Assembly: GCA_026713245.1 (NCBI GenBank) | Contig: JAPOOU010000268.1 | Location: 1 to 51,971 of the forward strand | Reading direction: 5' to 3' | DNA from: Chloroflexota bacterium | GTDB lineage: Bacteria > Chloroflexota > Anaerolineae > Aggregatilineales > Phototrophicaceae | Length of the DNA: 51,971 nt | In this document: positions 15,629 through 23,442 of the stretch, piece after piece | Layout: each line of letters begins with the position of its first letter | Position numbering within the stretch: the first letter of the stretch is position 1 | Translations under genes and position numbers: made by a program | The notes under the pieces: generated by a model | The model's database searches: none | What the model was told of the DNA's origin: nothing | Seen by the model: the letters and a program-made list of their open reading frames with translations, nothing else

Positions 15629-15655
15629 GGGGTGGGGTGTCCCACCCCTTTTTTT
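15629..15655 (+). terminator. intrinsic terminator closing the phage gene group
   Basis: GGGGTGGG (15629-15636) and CCCACCCC (15641-15648) form a perfect 8-bp stem around GTGT. A T7 run, then G, then more Ts follow. It insulates the secreted-protein array from the phage genes. Confidence 0.9.
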
Positions 15656-15672
15656 GTTTTTTCCCGCTTAAT

Positions 15673-15701
15673 TTGACAACTGCCCTGGAAGTGGATACCA
15701 T
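15673..15701 (+). promoter_or_regulatory. sigma-70-like promoter of the tandem secreted-protein array
   Basis: Perfect TTGACA (15673-15678), 17-base spacer, TACCAT (15696-15701). It lies 62 bases before the ATG of the first gene. No comparable promoter is seen before the second and third genes. Confidence 0.65.
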
Positions 15702-15717
15702 CATTTCAGTGCGCATT

Positions 15718-15734
15718 ACGCACAGTATGTGCGT
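15718..15734. promoter_or_regulatory. perfect inverted repeat downstream of the promoter, candidate operator
   Basis: ACGCACA (15718-15724), GTA, TGTGCGT (15728-15734) is a perfect 7+7 palindrome in the expected 5' leader. A further related half-site, GTGCGCA, lies at 15709-15715. It could be a repressor site or an RNA hairpin; the bound protein is unknown. Confidence 0.5.
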
Positions 15735-15763
15735 TATTTACACATCCGAAAGAGAGTGGCTAA

Positions 15764-16945
15764 ATGAAGGCAAGAGCATTCGCATTGATGTTAATCGCGG
15801 TTCTCATCTGGACTATGGCGGCGGCGGGGATCGCGGAGGACATCGACAATTGCTGTTTTGTCGACCGCCAATGCAGTAGCGACCAGGACTGGATAAACGG
15901 CTGGCACGCCTATGAGAACAACCAATGCTCAGCCCCGGCGCAATCGCGGGCGCAAACGTCATCGCTGCCGACCGGCGGTACGCCCGCTCAAATCGACAAC
16001 TGCTGTTTCGTCGATCGTCAATGCAGTACCGACCAGGATTGGGCGGCGGGCTATTACGCATTCCAGAACAACCAATGCTCAGCCCCGGGGCAATCGTCCG
16101 CGCCAACGTCTTCCCAACCCACCGGCGGGACTACCGCCCAAATTGACAACTGCTGTTTCGTCGATCGTCAATGCAGCAGCGACCTGGAATGGGCGGCGGG
16201 CTATCACGCCTTCCAGAACAATCAATGCCGGGCGCCGGGGCAATCGCCGGCGTCAGCCACTTCCCCGTCCGACAGCGGGGTTATCCTGCGGACCGCCAGC
16301 GGGATTGTCATGGGGTACAGGAACGGGCGCAGCATCCTGCCTTCCACCGGTCCTAGCATCCTGCCCGCCCCGGGGCAAATCATTTCCACGCACAATTGCT
16401 GTCAAGAGAATTGGCAATGCAACAGTGACCAGGATCAGGCTGCGGGCTATCGGGCATTACAGGCCCGTGATTGCGCGCTTCCTGGGCTGATTAGCGTCGT
16501 GGGCCCCCCGGACTTTGTCGACCAATACGAGCGCGCGCTTGACCTGCTGAAGAACAGGCTGCCGCAGCGCTATAACTACGTGCTCGACGGCGTGGACAAG
16601 GTCGAAAACCGCGAAGAGCAAGGGGGGGATGGTAACATTAATCCCCTCAGACGGACATTTTTTGTGGGGCAGGGCGGATATTATGACCATGAACATTCAC
16701 CGCGTGTCGAGGAGGTGTCCACGGTGCTTGTGCACGAAGCCTGCCACGTCCATCGAGCTAATGCCGGGTACCGTATAAGAAACGGATGTGATCGGATCAG
16801 AGAGGAAACATTCTGCACGGGTATGCAGGTGGATGTCTTGATAGAACTCAATGTTGAGCCCCCCTTGATTGAAATTTATCGCGATTTGGCCGCTGGCGTC
16901 CGCTCAGGGGAAGTCAATGTGTTGTTCGAAGGAGAAGAATGCTAG
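15764..16945 (+). CDS. secreted Cys-repeat protein with HEACHxH zincin-like domain, paralog 1
   Basis: The 393-aa precursor starts with a signal peptide (hydrophobic residues 5-23, then AGIAED). Four repeats of about 34 residues follow. Three are near-identical (DNCCFVDRQC.SD..W..G(W/Y).A(F/Y)..NQC, around residues 28-60, 77-110 and 128-160) and one is diverged (NCCQENWQC, about 213-245), each with four Cys. They are separated by Pro/Ser/Gln linkers. The last 150 residues are a folded domain with LLKNRLPQRYNYVL, a hydrophobic strand and VLVHEACHVHR at residue 324. REETFC further on supplies a possible third zinc ligand, as in gluzincins. Likely an exported protease or protease-like protein; no described family is recognised. 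It has its own promoter and is the first of three tandem copies. Confidence 0.85.
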   Translation: MKARAFALMLIAVLIWTMAAAGIAEDIDNCCFVDRQCSSDQDWINGWHAYENNQCSAPAQSRAQTSSLPTGGTPAQIDNCCFVDRQCSTDQDWAAGYYAFQNNQCSAPGQSSAPTSSQPTGGTTAQIDNCCFVDRQCSSDLEWAAGYHAFQNNQCRAPGQSPASATSPSDSGVILRTASGIVMGYRNGRSILPSTGPSILPAPGQIISTHNCCQENWQCNSDQDQAAGYRALQARDCALPGLISVVGPPDFVDQYERALDLLKNRLPQRYNYVLDGVDKVENREEQGGDGNINPLRRTFFVGQGGYYDHEHSPRVEEVSTVLVHEACHVHRANAGYRIRNGCDRIREETFCTGMQVDVLIELNVEPPLIEIYRDLAAGVRSGEVNVLFEGEEC

Positions 16946-17132
16946 CTAGGCATACCAGGGCTAAGGTCGAGGATGGGCCGGCTTTCCTCGGCGGCGGATA
17001 TTGCCTTGAAGCGCGGCACAAGGGCGGCAGCTTGTAATAAACCGTTTCTTCGGAAGAGAACGGTTGCGATTTGCGCCAAGAACAAGCAAGGAACGGCTCT
17101 ATGAAAGTCAATCTGTATCTAGGAGACCGTAA
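16946..17132 (+). repeat. duplicated intergenic spacer of the array, copy 1
   Basis: This 187-base spacer is about 90% identical by eye to 18282-18464. It begins GCATACCAGGGCTAAGG and ends TATGAAAGTCAT/ATCTG and a purine-rich ribosome site. Near 17040-17066 it holds a hairpin: AACCGTT pairs with AACGGTT, with an inner TCTT/AAGA stem. The lack of a T-run argues against a terminator. Confidence 0.8.
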
Positions 17133-18281
17133 GTGAAGGCATTCGCATTGATGTTAATCGCGGTTCTCATCGGCGCTATGGCGGCGGCGGGGATCGCGGA
17201 GGACATCGACAATTGCTGTTTCGTCGATCGTCAATGCAATAGCGACCAGGACTGGATAAACGGCTGGCACGCCTTTGAGAACAATCAATGCGGCGCCCCG
17301 GCGCAATCGGCGGCGCAAACGTCATCGCAGCCGACCGGCGGTACCCCCGCTCAAATCGACAACTGCTGTTTCGTCGATCGCCAGTGCAATAGCGACCAGG
17401 ACTGGACGGACGGTTATTGGGCCTTCCAGAACAACCAATGCTCAGCCCCGGCGCAATCGGCGGCGCCAACGTCAGCGCAGCCGGTCAGCGCGCCGGGCGC
17501 GCAAGTGGACAACTGCTGTTTTGTCGACCGCCAATGCAGCAGCGACCTGGAATGGATGGGCGGCTGGCACGCCTATCAGAACAATCAATGCGCGGCGCCG
17601 GGGCAATCGCCGGCGTCAGCGCCGGGCGCGCCCCAGAGCGCTCGTATCATCGGGTATACGAACGGCAGCATCCAGCCCTCGACGTCATTTACCAGACTGC
17701 CCACGCTGGATTCGGGACCCATTAGTTACAGCAATTGCTGTGAACAGAATTGGCAATGCAACAGCGACGAGGATTGGCAGGCGGGCTATGAGGCATTCGG
17801 GAGGAAACAATGCCAGCTTCCGGGCAGTGTGATTAGCATCGTGGGCGATGCGGATTTCGTGGACTATATGGCGATAAGGCTTGAGGAGCTACGGAACGGG
17901 ATGCCGGAGCGCTATTACTACGCGCTCAGGGGCCTGGACAAGCTCCAACAGGCCAGTCCTGACCTACTCGGTGGTCACGTGGATGAGATAGGCAGGACAT
18001 TTTTCGTGCCGTGGTCGGGACCGAGGACGGACGGGTTTGAGACGCGCATGTCCGCGGTAATTGTTCACGAAGCCTGCCACGTGCATCGAGCGGATGCGGG
18101 ACACCAGGCGTATGCATGTGATCTGGAAGGCACGATCAGGGAAGAACTAATCTGCCGGGAGATTGAGTTGGAGGTGGTGATCGGACTGGGCGCCGCGCCC
18201 CATGTGATTGAATGGGTGCGAGGCATGGTGGCGCGCACGCCAGAAACCATGCGGAGTAGCTATCCGGAAAGCCTGTGCTAG
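17133..18281 (+). CDS. secreted Cys-repeat protein with HEACHxH zincin-like domain, paralog 2
   Basis: The 382-aa paralog starts at GTG with GGAG nine bases upstream; the codon corresponds to the ATG of the other two copies. Signal peptide (residues 3-20), then three close repeats with DNCCFVDRQC and a fourth diverged one (NCCEQNWQC), all with four Cys, joined by Ala/Pro/Gln-rich linkers. The C-terminal domain shares LDKL, RTFFVPW and VIVHEACHVHR (His at residue 312), then REELICREIELEV. Compared with its neighbours the C-terminal domain has drifted most, while the repeats and signal are conserved, so selection or gene conversion may act on the N-terminal part. Same strand and same spacer as paralogs 1 and 3. 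Confidence 0.84.
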   Translation: MKAFALMLIAVLIGAMAAAGIAEDIDNCCFVDRQCNSDQDWINGWHAFENNQCGAPAQSAAQTSSQPTGGTPAQIDNCCFVDRQCNSDQDWTDGYWAFQNNQCSAPAQSAAPTSAQPVSAPGAQVDNCCFVDRQCSSDLEWMGGWHAYQNNQCAAPGQSPASAPGAPQSARIIGYTNGSIQPSTSFTRLPTLDSGPISYSNCCEQNWQCNSDEDWQAGYEAFGRKQCQLPGSVISIVGDADFVDYMAIRLEELRNGMPERYYYALRGLDKLQQASPDLLGGHVDEIGRTFFVPWSGPRTDGFETRMSAVIVHEACHVHRADAGHQAYACDLEGTIREELICREIELEVVIGLGAAPHVIEWVRGMVARTPETMRSSYPESLC

Positions 18282-18464
18282 GCATACCAGGGCTAAGGTC
18301 GAGGATGGGCGGGCTTTCCTCGGCGGCGGAAATTGCCCTGAAGCGCGGCAAAAGCCCGACAGCTTGCAATAAACCGTTTCTCCGGAAGAGAACGGCTGCG
18401 ATTTGCGCCAGGAACAAGCAAGGAAATGCTCTATGAAAGTCATACTGTATCAAGGACACCGTAA
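18282..18464 (+). repeat. duplicated intergenic spacer of the array, copy 2
   Basis: Same spacer as 16946-17132, with the hairpin near 18371-18397 weakened by a change in the right arm (AACGGC). A shortened third copy, GCATACCAGGGCTAAGG to GGGCGGG, follows the last gene at 19495-19527. The duplication unit therefore is gene plus spacer, about 1.33 kb. Confidence 0.8.
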
Positions 18465-19493
18465 ATGAAGGCAAGAGCATTTGCATTGATGATAATTGCG
18501 CTTCTCATCTGGGCTATGGCGGCGGCGGGGATCGCGGACGACATCGACAATTGCTGTTTTGTCGACCGCCAATGCAATAGTGACCAGGACTGGATAAACG
18601 GCTGGCACGCCTATGAGAACAACCAATGCTCAGCCCCGGCGCAATCGGGGGCGCCAACGTCATCGCAGCCGACCGGCGGTACGCCCGCTCAAATCGACAA
18701 CTGCTGTTTTGTCGACCGCCAATGCAGCAGCGACCAGGAATGGGCGGCGGGCTATTACGCATTCCAGAACAATCAATGCCGGGCGCCGGGGCAATCGCCG
18801 GCGTCAGCCACTTCCCAGTCCGCCAGCGGGGTTATCTTGCGGACGGCCAGCGGGGTTGTCATCGGCTACAGGAACGGGCGCGGCATCCTGCCCACCACTG
18901 CGCCAAACGTCCAACACGGCGTTATTCGCAGCAATTGCTGTCACAGCCAAAACACTTGGCAATGCAACAGTGACCAGGATCAGGCAGAGGGCTATCGGGC
19001 ATATCAGACCAATCTTCACTGTTCGCTTCCGGGGTTAATTAGCATCGTGGGTGATCCGGACTTTGTCACATATTACGAGCAAAGGCTTGACCTGCTGAAG
19101 AACAGGCTGCCGCAGCGCTATGACTACGTGCTCAATTACCTCGACAAGATTGAACAGGACAGAACTGGGTTGAATTCTCATGTAAGTACCGACCCCAGGA
19201 TATATTATGTAAAATGGGGCGGTGCTCCGGTCCCCGACGGGTGGGAAAAGCGCGAGTCCGCGGTGCTTGTTCACGAAGCCTGCCACATCCATCGACATGA
19301 TGCTGGGTTTGGCTACGCAAGTAGTGTATGTGATCATGAAGTTTTCGCCGAAGAGGAAGTCATCTGCATGGGGGTAGAGTTGGAGGTTATGAACGAACTC
19401 GGCGCGCCTGCCCATATTATGGAATGGTTGCGAGGCGTAATCGAGCTCACCCGCGCAGGGAAAAATACTTATTATCAAACACCCGGATGCTAA
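18465..19493 (+). CDS. secreted Cys-repeat protein with HEACHxH zincin-like domain, paralog 3
   Basis: The 342-aa paralog has the same signal peptide but only two close repeats (DNCCFVDRQC) plus the diverged one (NCCHSQNTWQC), so one repeat unit has been lost relative to paralogs 1 and 2. The fused repeat junction reads straight into SATSQSASGVILRTASGVV, which paralog 1 also has. The C-terminal domain contains LDLLKNRLPQRYDYVL, SAVLVHEACHIHRHDAG (His at residue 270) and AEEEVICMGVELEV. The three proteins probably act outside the cell, with Cys repeats forming disulfides for binding or stability. Whether the zinc site is active is not shown by sequence. Confidence 0.85.
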   Translation: MKARAFALMIIALLIWAMAAAGIADDIDNCCFVDRQCNSDQDWINGWHAYENNQCSAPAQSGAPTSSQPTGGTPAQIDNCCFVDRQCSSDQEWAAGYYAFQNNQCRAPGQSPASATSQSASGVILRTASGVVIGYRNGRGILPTTAPNVQHGVIRSNCCHSQNTWQCNSDQDQAEGYRAYQTNLHCSLPGLISIVGDPDFVTYYEQRLDLLKNRLPQRYDYVLNYLDKIEQDRTGLNSHVSTDPRIYYVKWGGAPVPDGWEKRESAVLVHEACHIHRHDAGFGYASSVCDHEVFAEEEVICMGVELEVMNELGAPAHIMEWLRGVIELTRAGKNTYYQTPGC

Positions 19494-19597
19494 GCATACC
19501 AGGGCTAAGGTCGAGGATGGGCGGGTTTAGGGCGATTGTGGAACGGGTCTTATATTGGAGAGCGGCAGTATGTCATGCAACGAAAATCTAAGCACAG

Positions 19598-19632
19598 CCG
19601 CTCGGCGCAGCGGGCGACCGGATTGGTCGCCC
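19598..19632 (+). repeat. dispersed repeat, truncated copy with GGGCGA hairpin
   Basis: AGCCGCTCGGCG, then GGGCGACC (19612-19619) pairing with GGTCGCCC (19625-19632). It lies in the 224-base gap between the secreted-protein array and the IclR gene; the rest of that gap shows only the shortened spacer remnant. Confidence 0.6.
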
Positions 19633-19717
19633 CCACACGGCGTCTCGCTGGTCGAAAGCCGGCAGAAGCGCGACTCCCTGAAATATTGACCGTTTATTAA
19701 CGAGGACTATTGCGAAT

Positions 19718-20491
19718 ATGAGCGAAAATCAGAGCACCGTCATACAATCTCTCTCGCGCGGATTAACCGCCTTGGAGCTAGTGCTCGAGCAATCGGCGAC
19801 GCCGCAAAGCCTGGCGAAGGCGCTGGGCGTCGATCGCAGCACCGCCTACCGTATCCTCAATACGCTGTTGGCGCATGGCTTTGTGCTGCGCGACCCCTTC
19901 GACGATCAATATGTCATCAACGTGCGCAAGGTCTTCACCTTCGCCCACAGCATCACAGGCAAATTGCATTTTCCTACGCTGGCTACGCCTTACCTGGGCA
20001 AACTGCGTCAGAAAACCGGTGAAGCGGCTTCTCTGGCGGTCTTGCAAGATACCGATGTGGTCTATGTCAATCATCTGCCGGGCGAAGAAGCGATCACCGT
20101 GGCGCCGATGTTGGGCGTGCGCCGGCCGGTGTATGTGTCGGCGGTGGGCAAGGCCATCGTGGCGCATCTGCCGGAACCGGAAAGGAATCGGCTGCTGGGC
20201 CTGGTTGAGTGGAAGCCAATGACGGACAAGACGATCACGGATATTGACGCCTTCCGCGGCGCCTTGCACGCCACACGGCAACGGGGATATGCCATTGACG
20301 ATGAGGAGACCTTCGAAGGCGTTCGCTGCGTGGCGGCGCCGGTGCGCAATCACCGCAACGAAGTCATCGCCGCGATGGGCGTTTCCGGTCCCGCGACGCG
20401 CCTGACGCTGAACCGCGTGCACGAATACGGCAGTTATATTCGACAGATGGGCCAGGATTTTTCTGTTTCTATGGGAGCGCCGGACAATTAG
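19718..20491 (+). CDS. IclR-family transcriptional regulator
   Basis: The 257-aa protein has an N-terminal winged helix (SLAKALGVDRSTAYRILNTLLAHGFV) and an IclR effector domain (GEAASLAVLQDTDVVYVNHLPG, YVSAVGKAIVAHLPE, and RGYAIDDEETFEGVRCVAAPV). It normally binds a small metabolite from the pathway it controls. Its location at the head of a same-strand block with an ABC importer and seven enzymes makes that block the likely target. A palindrome before the solute-binding gene (20564-20577) is a candidate site. The ATG has GAGGA eleven bases upstream. Confidence 0.94.
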   Translation: MSENQSTVIQSLSRGLTALELVLEQSATPQSLAKALGVDRSTAYRILNTLLAHGFVLRDPFDDQYVINVRKVFTFAHSITGKLHFPTLATPYLGKLRQKTGEAASLAVLQDTDVVYVNHLPGEEAITVAPMLGVRRPVYVSAVGKAIVAHLPEPERNRLLGLVEWKPMTDKTITDIDAFRGALHATRQRGYAIDDEETFEGVRCVAAPVRNHRNEVIAAMGVSGPATRLTLNRVHEYGSYIRQMGQDFSVSMGAPDN

Positions 20492-20563
20492 CGCGTCCGT
20501 TCATCCGCATGTTTGCCCGCTTAGTAGAAAGGCAGCCGCTACTGGAAGACTCGCAAGGTCTCG

Positions 20564-20577
20564 TTTCGCAAGCGAAA
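20564..20577. promoter_or_regulatory. palindrome ahead of the importer genes, candidate IclR operator
   Basis: TTTCGC-AA-GCGAAA lies 27 bases before the ATG of the solute-binding protein. Arms are perfect. No better palindrome is seen in the 112-base gap between the regulator and the importer. Confidence 0.45.
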
Positions 20578-20603
20578 AAAGTTTTGGCTTCAAGGAGTTA
20601 GAG

Positions 20604-22073
20604 ATGAAAAGCCTGAAAACCGTTTTGCTGTTGCTCTTTGTGTTATCGTTGTGCCTGCCGCTGGTATCGGCGCAGGACGCCTTCCCATTGACGGACCCGG
20701 CCACCGGCGCGCGCCCCTATGAAGGACGGGAATTGCGCATCATCAATACCGAGGTGGTGCCGATCCTGGCTTATGAGCACGAGATCCTCGATCCGGCCTA
20801 TGAAGAAGCGTCGGGTGTCACGCTGATTTACGAAAACATGGCGCATAGCGATCTGCTGCCGCGCATACAGACAACTTGCGCTGCTGGCGGCGATGACTTC
20901 GACATCATGTTCGTTGAGGACGGCTGGGCCGGCGCTCTGGCGGCGCTGGGCTGCCTGCAAGAACTGGACAGCCTGTATTTGGCCGCGCCGGGCGATTCGC
21001 ATCCCAACGACTTCACCACCCGCGCCTTTGGCACCGTCGCCATGAACAAGGAAAAATGGGTTGGCATCCCGACGCTGGTCGCTGTTGGCATGTTCGCCTA
21101 TCGCACGGATCTCTTTGGCGATCCCGATGAACAAGCCGCCTTCCAGGAGGCCTACGGACGCGAATTGACCGTGCCGCAGACCTGGGAAGAGCTGACCGAA
21201 GTCGGCGAATTCTTCACCCGTCCCGAGGATGAGCTCTGGGGCTTCAACTACCGCTATGGTACGCCCAACAATATCCTCTTCGATTACATGATCCACTTCG
21301 GCTTCTCGCGCGGCGTCGACTTCTTCGATGCCGATTTCAACCCGCTCTTCGCTACGGAAGCGGCGATAGACACCGCCAATTTCTTCGTCGGTCAAGATTT
21401 CCTGGGTTTGCAGCCGCCCGGGCGCGAATCCTACCAATTTGGCGAAGTCTTGCAGAACTTCACGCAAGGCAAGGTGGCGATGTATGGCACCGAGAGCTGG
21501 GCCATCCCGCTGCTGCTGGATCCGGAAGCGTCGGTCGTGGCCGAACACACCGCCTTCGCGCCCATTCCGGGCTGGCGCAATCCGGAAACGGGCGAGATAC
21601 AATCCGCTTTGCTTTCGGCGGGTCCGGCATACATGATCAATGCCCATATCTCGGATGAGCAAAAGCAACTGGCTTGGGATTACCTGCAACTGGCGCACGG
21701 TAAGGAATTCGCGCGCTTGCTGGCGGATCAAAGGGGCGCCGGTCATCGCACCTCCGCTTTGACCGATCCCGATCTGGTGGCGAAGTGGCCGCACCTGACG
21801 GCGAATTATGAAGCGGCGAAAGTCGGCATCGGGCGCCCGGCGGAGCCCTGGTGGCCGGAAGCGGAGAACGCCATCGGCCGCGCACTGCAAGAGATTGCGG
21901 CGGGCGGCGACGCGGCCAGCCTGATGGCCGAAGCCAACGCCGATATCGTCGAAATCGTGGCCGATGCCGGCTACTATGACGATGGCATCAGCTATGTATC
22001 GGTCCAACAGCGCGAAGAATTCGTCTGCGCGAAAATGGCCGAACTGGGTCTGGATCACGACGAGTGCATGTAG
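20604..22073 (+). CDS. ABC transporter extracellular solute-binding protein (family 1)
   Basis: The 489-aa precursor has a clear signal peptide (KSLKTVLLLLFVLSLCLPLVSA-QD). The mature protein has the two-lobe pattern of family 1 binding proteins for sugars, glycerol phosphate or similar: AYEHEILDPAYEEASGVTLIYE, DFDIMFVEDGWAGALAAL, MNKEKWVGIPTLV, and AMYGTESWAIPLL. It has no lipobox, so it is either free in a periplasm-like space or held otherwise. AAGGAG lies six bases before the ATG. The permeases follow only after a 421-base gap filled with hairpins, and the ATPase after those. The ligand cannot be predicted. Confidence 0.93.
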   Translation: MKSLKTVLLLLFVLSLCLPLVSAQDAFPLTDPATGARPYEGRELRIINTEVVPILAYEHEILDPAYEEASGVTLIYENMAHSDLLPRIQTTCAAGGDDFDIMFVEDGWAGALAALGCLQELDSLYLAAPGDSHPNDFTTRAFGTVAMNKEKWVGIPTLVAVGMFAYRTDLFGDPDEQAAFQEAYGRELTVPQTWEELTEVGEFFTRPEDELWGFNYRYGTPNNILFDYMIHFGFSRGVDFFDADFNPLFATEAAIDTANFFVGQDFLGLQPPGRESYQFGEVLQNFTQGKVAMYGTESWAIPLLLDPEASVVAEHTAFAPIPGWRNPETGEIQSALLSAGPAYMINAHISDEQKQLAWDYLQLAHGKEFARLLADQRGAGHRTSALTDPDLVAKWPHLTANYEAAKVGIGRPAEPWWPEAENAIGRALQEIAAGGDAASLMAEANADIVEIVADAGYYDDGISYVSVQQREEFVCAKMAELGLDHDECM

Positions 22074-22151
22074 TTGAATGCCGGCCCCGCCCCTCTCCAA
22101 TGCTTTGGCTGAGGAGAGGTCATGTTGGAAGTAACGCGTTTCGATAGCGAC

Positions 22152-22172
22152 GGGTCAGCCATTGGCTGACCC
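22152..22172. repeat. 9-bp hairpin related to the dispersed repeat
   Basis: GGGTCAGCC, ATT, GGCTGACCC. Arms are perfect. It has the same geometry (9-bp stem, 3-base loop) as the hairpins at 22292-22312 and 44271-44291 but with different inner bases. Confidence 0.75.
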
Positions 22173-22203
22173 CTACCGGTATCAATTACGTGTGGAAATT
22201 GTA

Positions 22204-22312
22204 GCCGCTCGGCGGCAGCGAACAGGTCTGCCGCGCTCACGCAAAATTGTAAGCCTTCTCGTCGCATGAGCGACGCGTTTTACATAATCAGGGGCGACTC
22301 TTTGAGTCGCCC
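22204..22312 (+). repeat. dispersed structured repeat, best copy
   Basis: Three stems in order: GCGGCAG (22212-22218) with CTGCCGC (22228-22234); CGTCGC (22260-22265) with GCGACG (22270-22275), loop ATGA, inside GTAAG...TTTTAC; GGGCGACTC (22292-22300) with GAGTCGCCC (22304-22312), loop TTT. The central GCTCACGCAAAATTGTAAGC segment is also found at 2411 and 46690 and inverted near 12965. Confidence 0.8.
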
Positions 22313-22494
22313 AAAACCGCCACAGAAAGTATAGAACTGTGACACTGTCTTGCCCGATGAAATGGTGTCCCCTCGTCAGCAGGTATCAGGGAGATTTAGA
22401 GGGGAATCGAATGAAAGCATCGCCGATGTCTTATCGACTACAGCCAGACCGCGTTCTCAATCCAGTTTGGCCTGTTCAGTCTTAAGCGACACTT

Positions 22495-23436
22495 TTGGAT
22501 ACAAGATCTGTGAATTCCGATTCTCCTCCGTCGTCGCATGACCGAAGCCTGTCAACGCGTGTCTATCGCCTGACGCAGCGACACCGGCATTGGTTTTTCA
22601 TCGCTCCCGCCTTGGTCATCCTGCTGGCGGTGGTCATTTACCCCATTGTTTTCTCGACCGGCGTTTCACTGTTTCGCGTCACATTCGCCTCGACATCGCG
22701 TCCTTTCGTCGGCTTGCAGAATTTCCAGCGCATGCTGGGCAACGATGATTTCCTGCAGAGCGCCTACAATACGCTCTTTTATGTGGTCTTTTCGGTGTCC
22801 GGCTCATTCCTGCTGGGATTCGGCGCCGCCTTGCTGATCCGCCGCATCAGCCGGGGCAGAGACATCCTGCGCCTGGTCCTGATCATTCCCATCACCATGG
22901 CGCCCATCGTCGTCGGCTTGATGTGGAACTGGATGCTGGACCCGCTCTTCGGCTTGATCAATTGGTTCCTGGGCTCTCTGGGCATTCCCGGGCAAACCCT
23001 TTTGGCGCAGGCCGGCACCGCCCGTCCGATGGTGGTTTTGGTCGATATCTGGCAGTGGTATCCCCTGGTCTTCCTCATTATTGAAGCGGGCATGGCGACC
23101 CTGCCGCGCGCGCCCTATGAATCGGCGCGGCTGGAAGGCGTATCGTCCTGGATGATCTTCCGCCGCATCACCTTGCCGATGCTGCGCCCGGTGATCCTGG
23201 TCGCATTGCTGCTGCGCACGGTCGACGCCTTCCGCACCTTTGATATCGTACGCGTGATGACCGATGGCGGTCCCGCGCTGACCACGGAAACGCTGAGCCT
23301 GTATCTGTATCGCACCGCATTCACGTTTAACAAGCTGAGCCGCGCGGCGGCCGGCTCGATCTTGATGTTGCTGGTGATCGGCCTGATTTCGCTGATGATG
23401 TTCCGTTTCTTGTACAGAGACATCGAAGTGGGGTAG
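22495..23436 (+). CDS. sugar ABC transporter permease, first subunit
   Basis: The protein (313 aa from TTG at 22495; GTG at 22510 also possible) has six predicted membrane helices (from residue 32 FIAPALVILLAVVIYPIVF to 288 GSILMLLVIGLISLMMF) and the EAA-like coupling loop YESARLEGVSSWMIFRRITLPML that touches the ATPase. It matches the MalF/UgpA-type subunit of family 1 sugar importers. The start is uncertain because no ribosome site is evident. It is followed six bases later by the second permease. Confidence 0.92.
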   Translation: MDTRSVNSDSPPSSHDRSLSTRVYRLTQRHRHWFFIAPALVILLAVVIYPIVFSTGVSLFRVTFASTSRPFVGLQNFQRMLGNDDFLQSAYNTLFYVVFSVSGSFLLGFGAALLIRRISRGRDILRLVLIIPITMAPIVVGLMWNWMLDPLFGLINWFLGSLGIPGQTLLAQAGTARPMVVLVDIWQWYPLVFLIIEAGMATLPRAPYESARLEGVSSWMIFRRITLPMLRPVILVALLLRTVDAFRTFDIVRVMTDGGPALTTETLSLYLYRTAFTFNKLSRAAAGSILMLLVIGLISLMMFRFLYRDIEVG

Positions 23437-23442
23437 CGGAAG

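Larger units (their letters stand above)
22074..22494. other. 421-base hairpin-rich gap inside the ABC importer operon
   Basis: It holds the GGGTCAGCC/GGCTGACCC hairpin (22152-22172) and the fullest dispersed repeat (22204-22312). About 180 bases with no recognisable gene follow. One short plus-strand frame at 22350-22541 has no ribosome site. Such hairpin-rich gaps between a binding-protein gene and its permeases can raise the amount of binding protein made. Confidence 0.6.

Noticed and set aside
15850..18800. CRISPR-like regular repeats
   Set aside because: The repeats are in frame, encode the Cys modules and differ in third positions; spacing is set by protein repeats, not by unique spacers.
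20643..22100. 485-aa minus-strand frame
   Set aside because: Antisense to the solute-binding protein; composition shows the His/Arg/Gly bias of a shadow frame in GC-rich DNA.
22350..22541. 63-aa plus-strand frame between binding protein and permease
   Set aside because: No ribosome site, overlaps the permease start and shows no domain.
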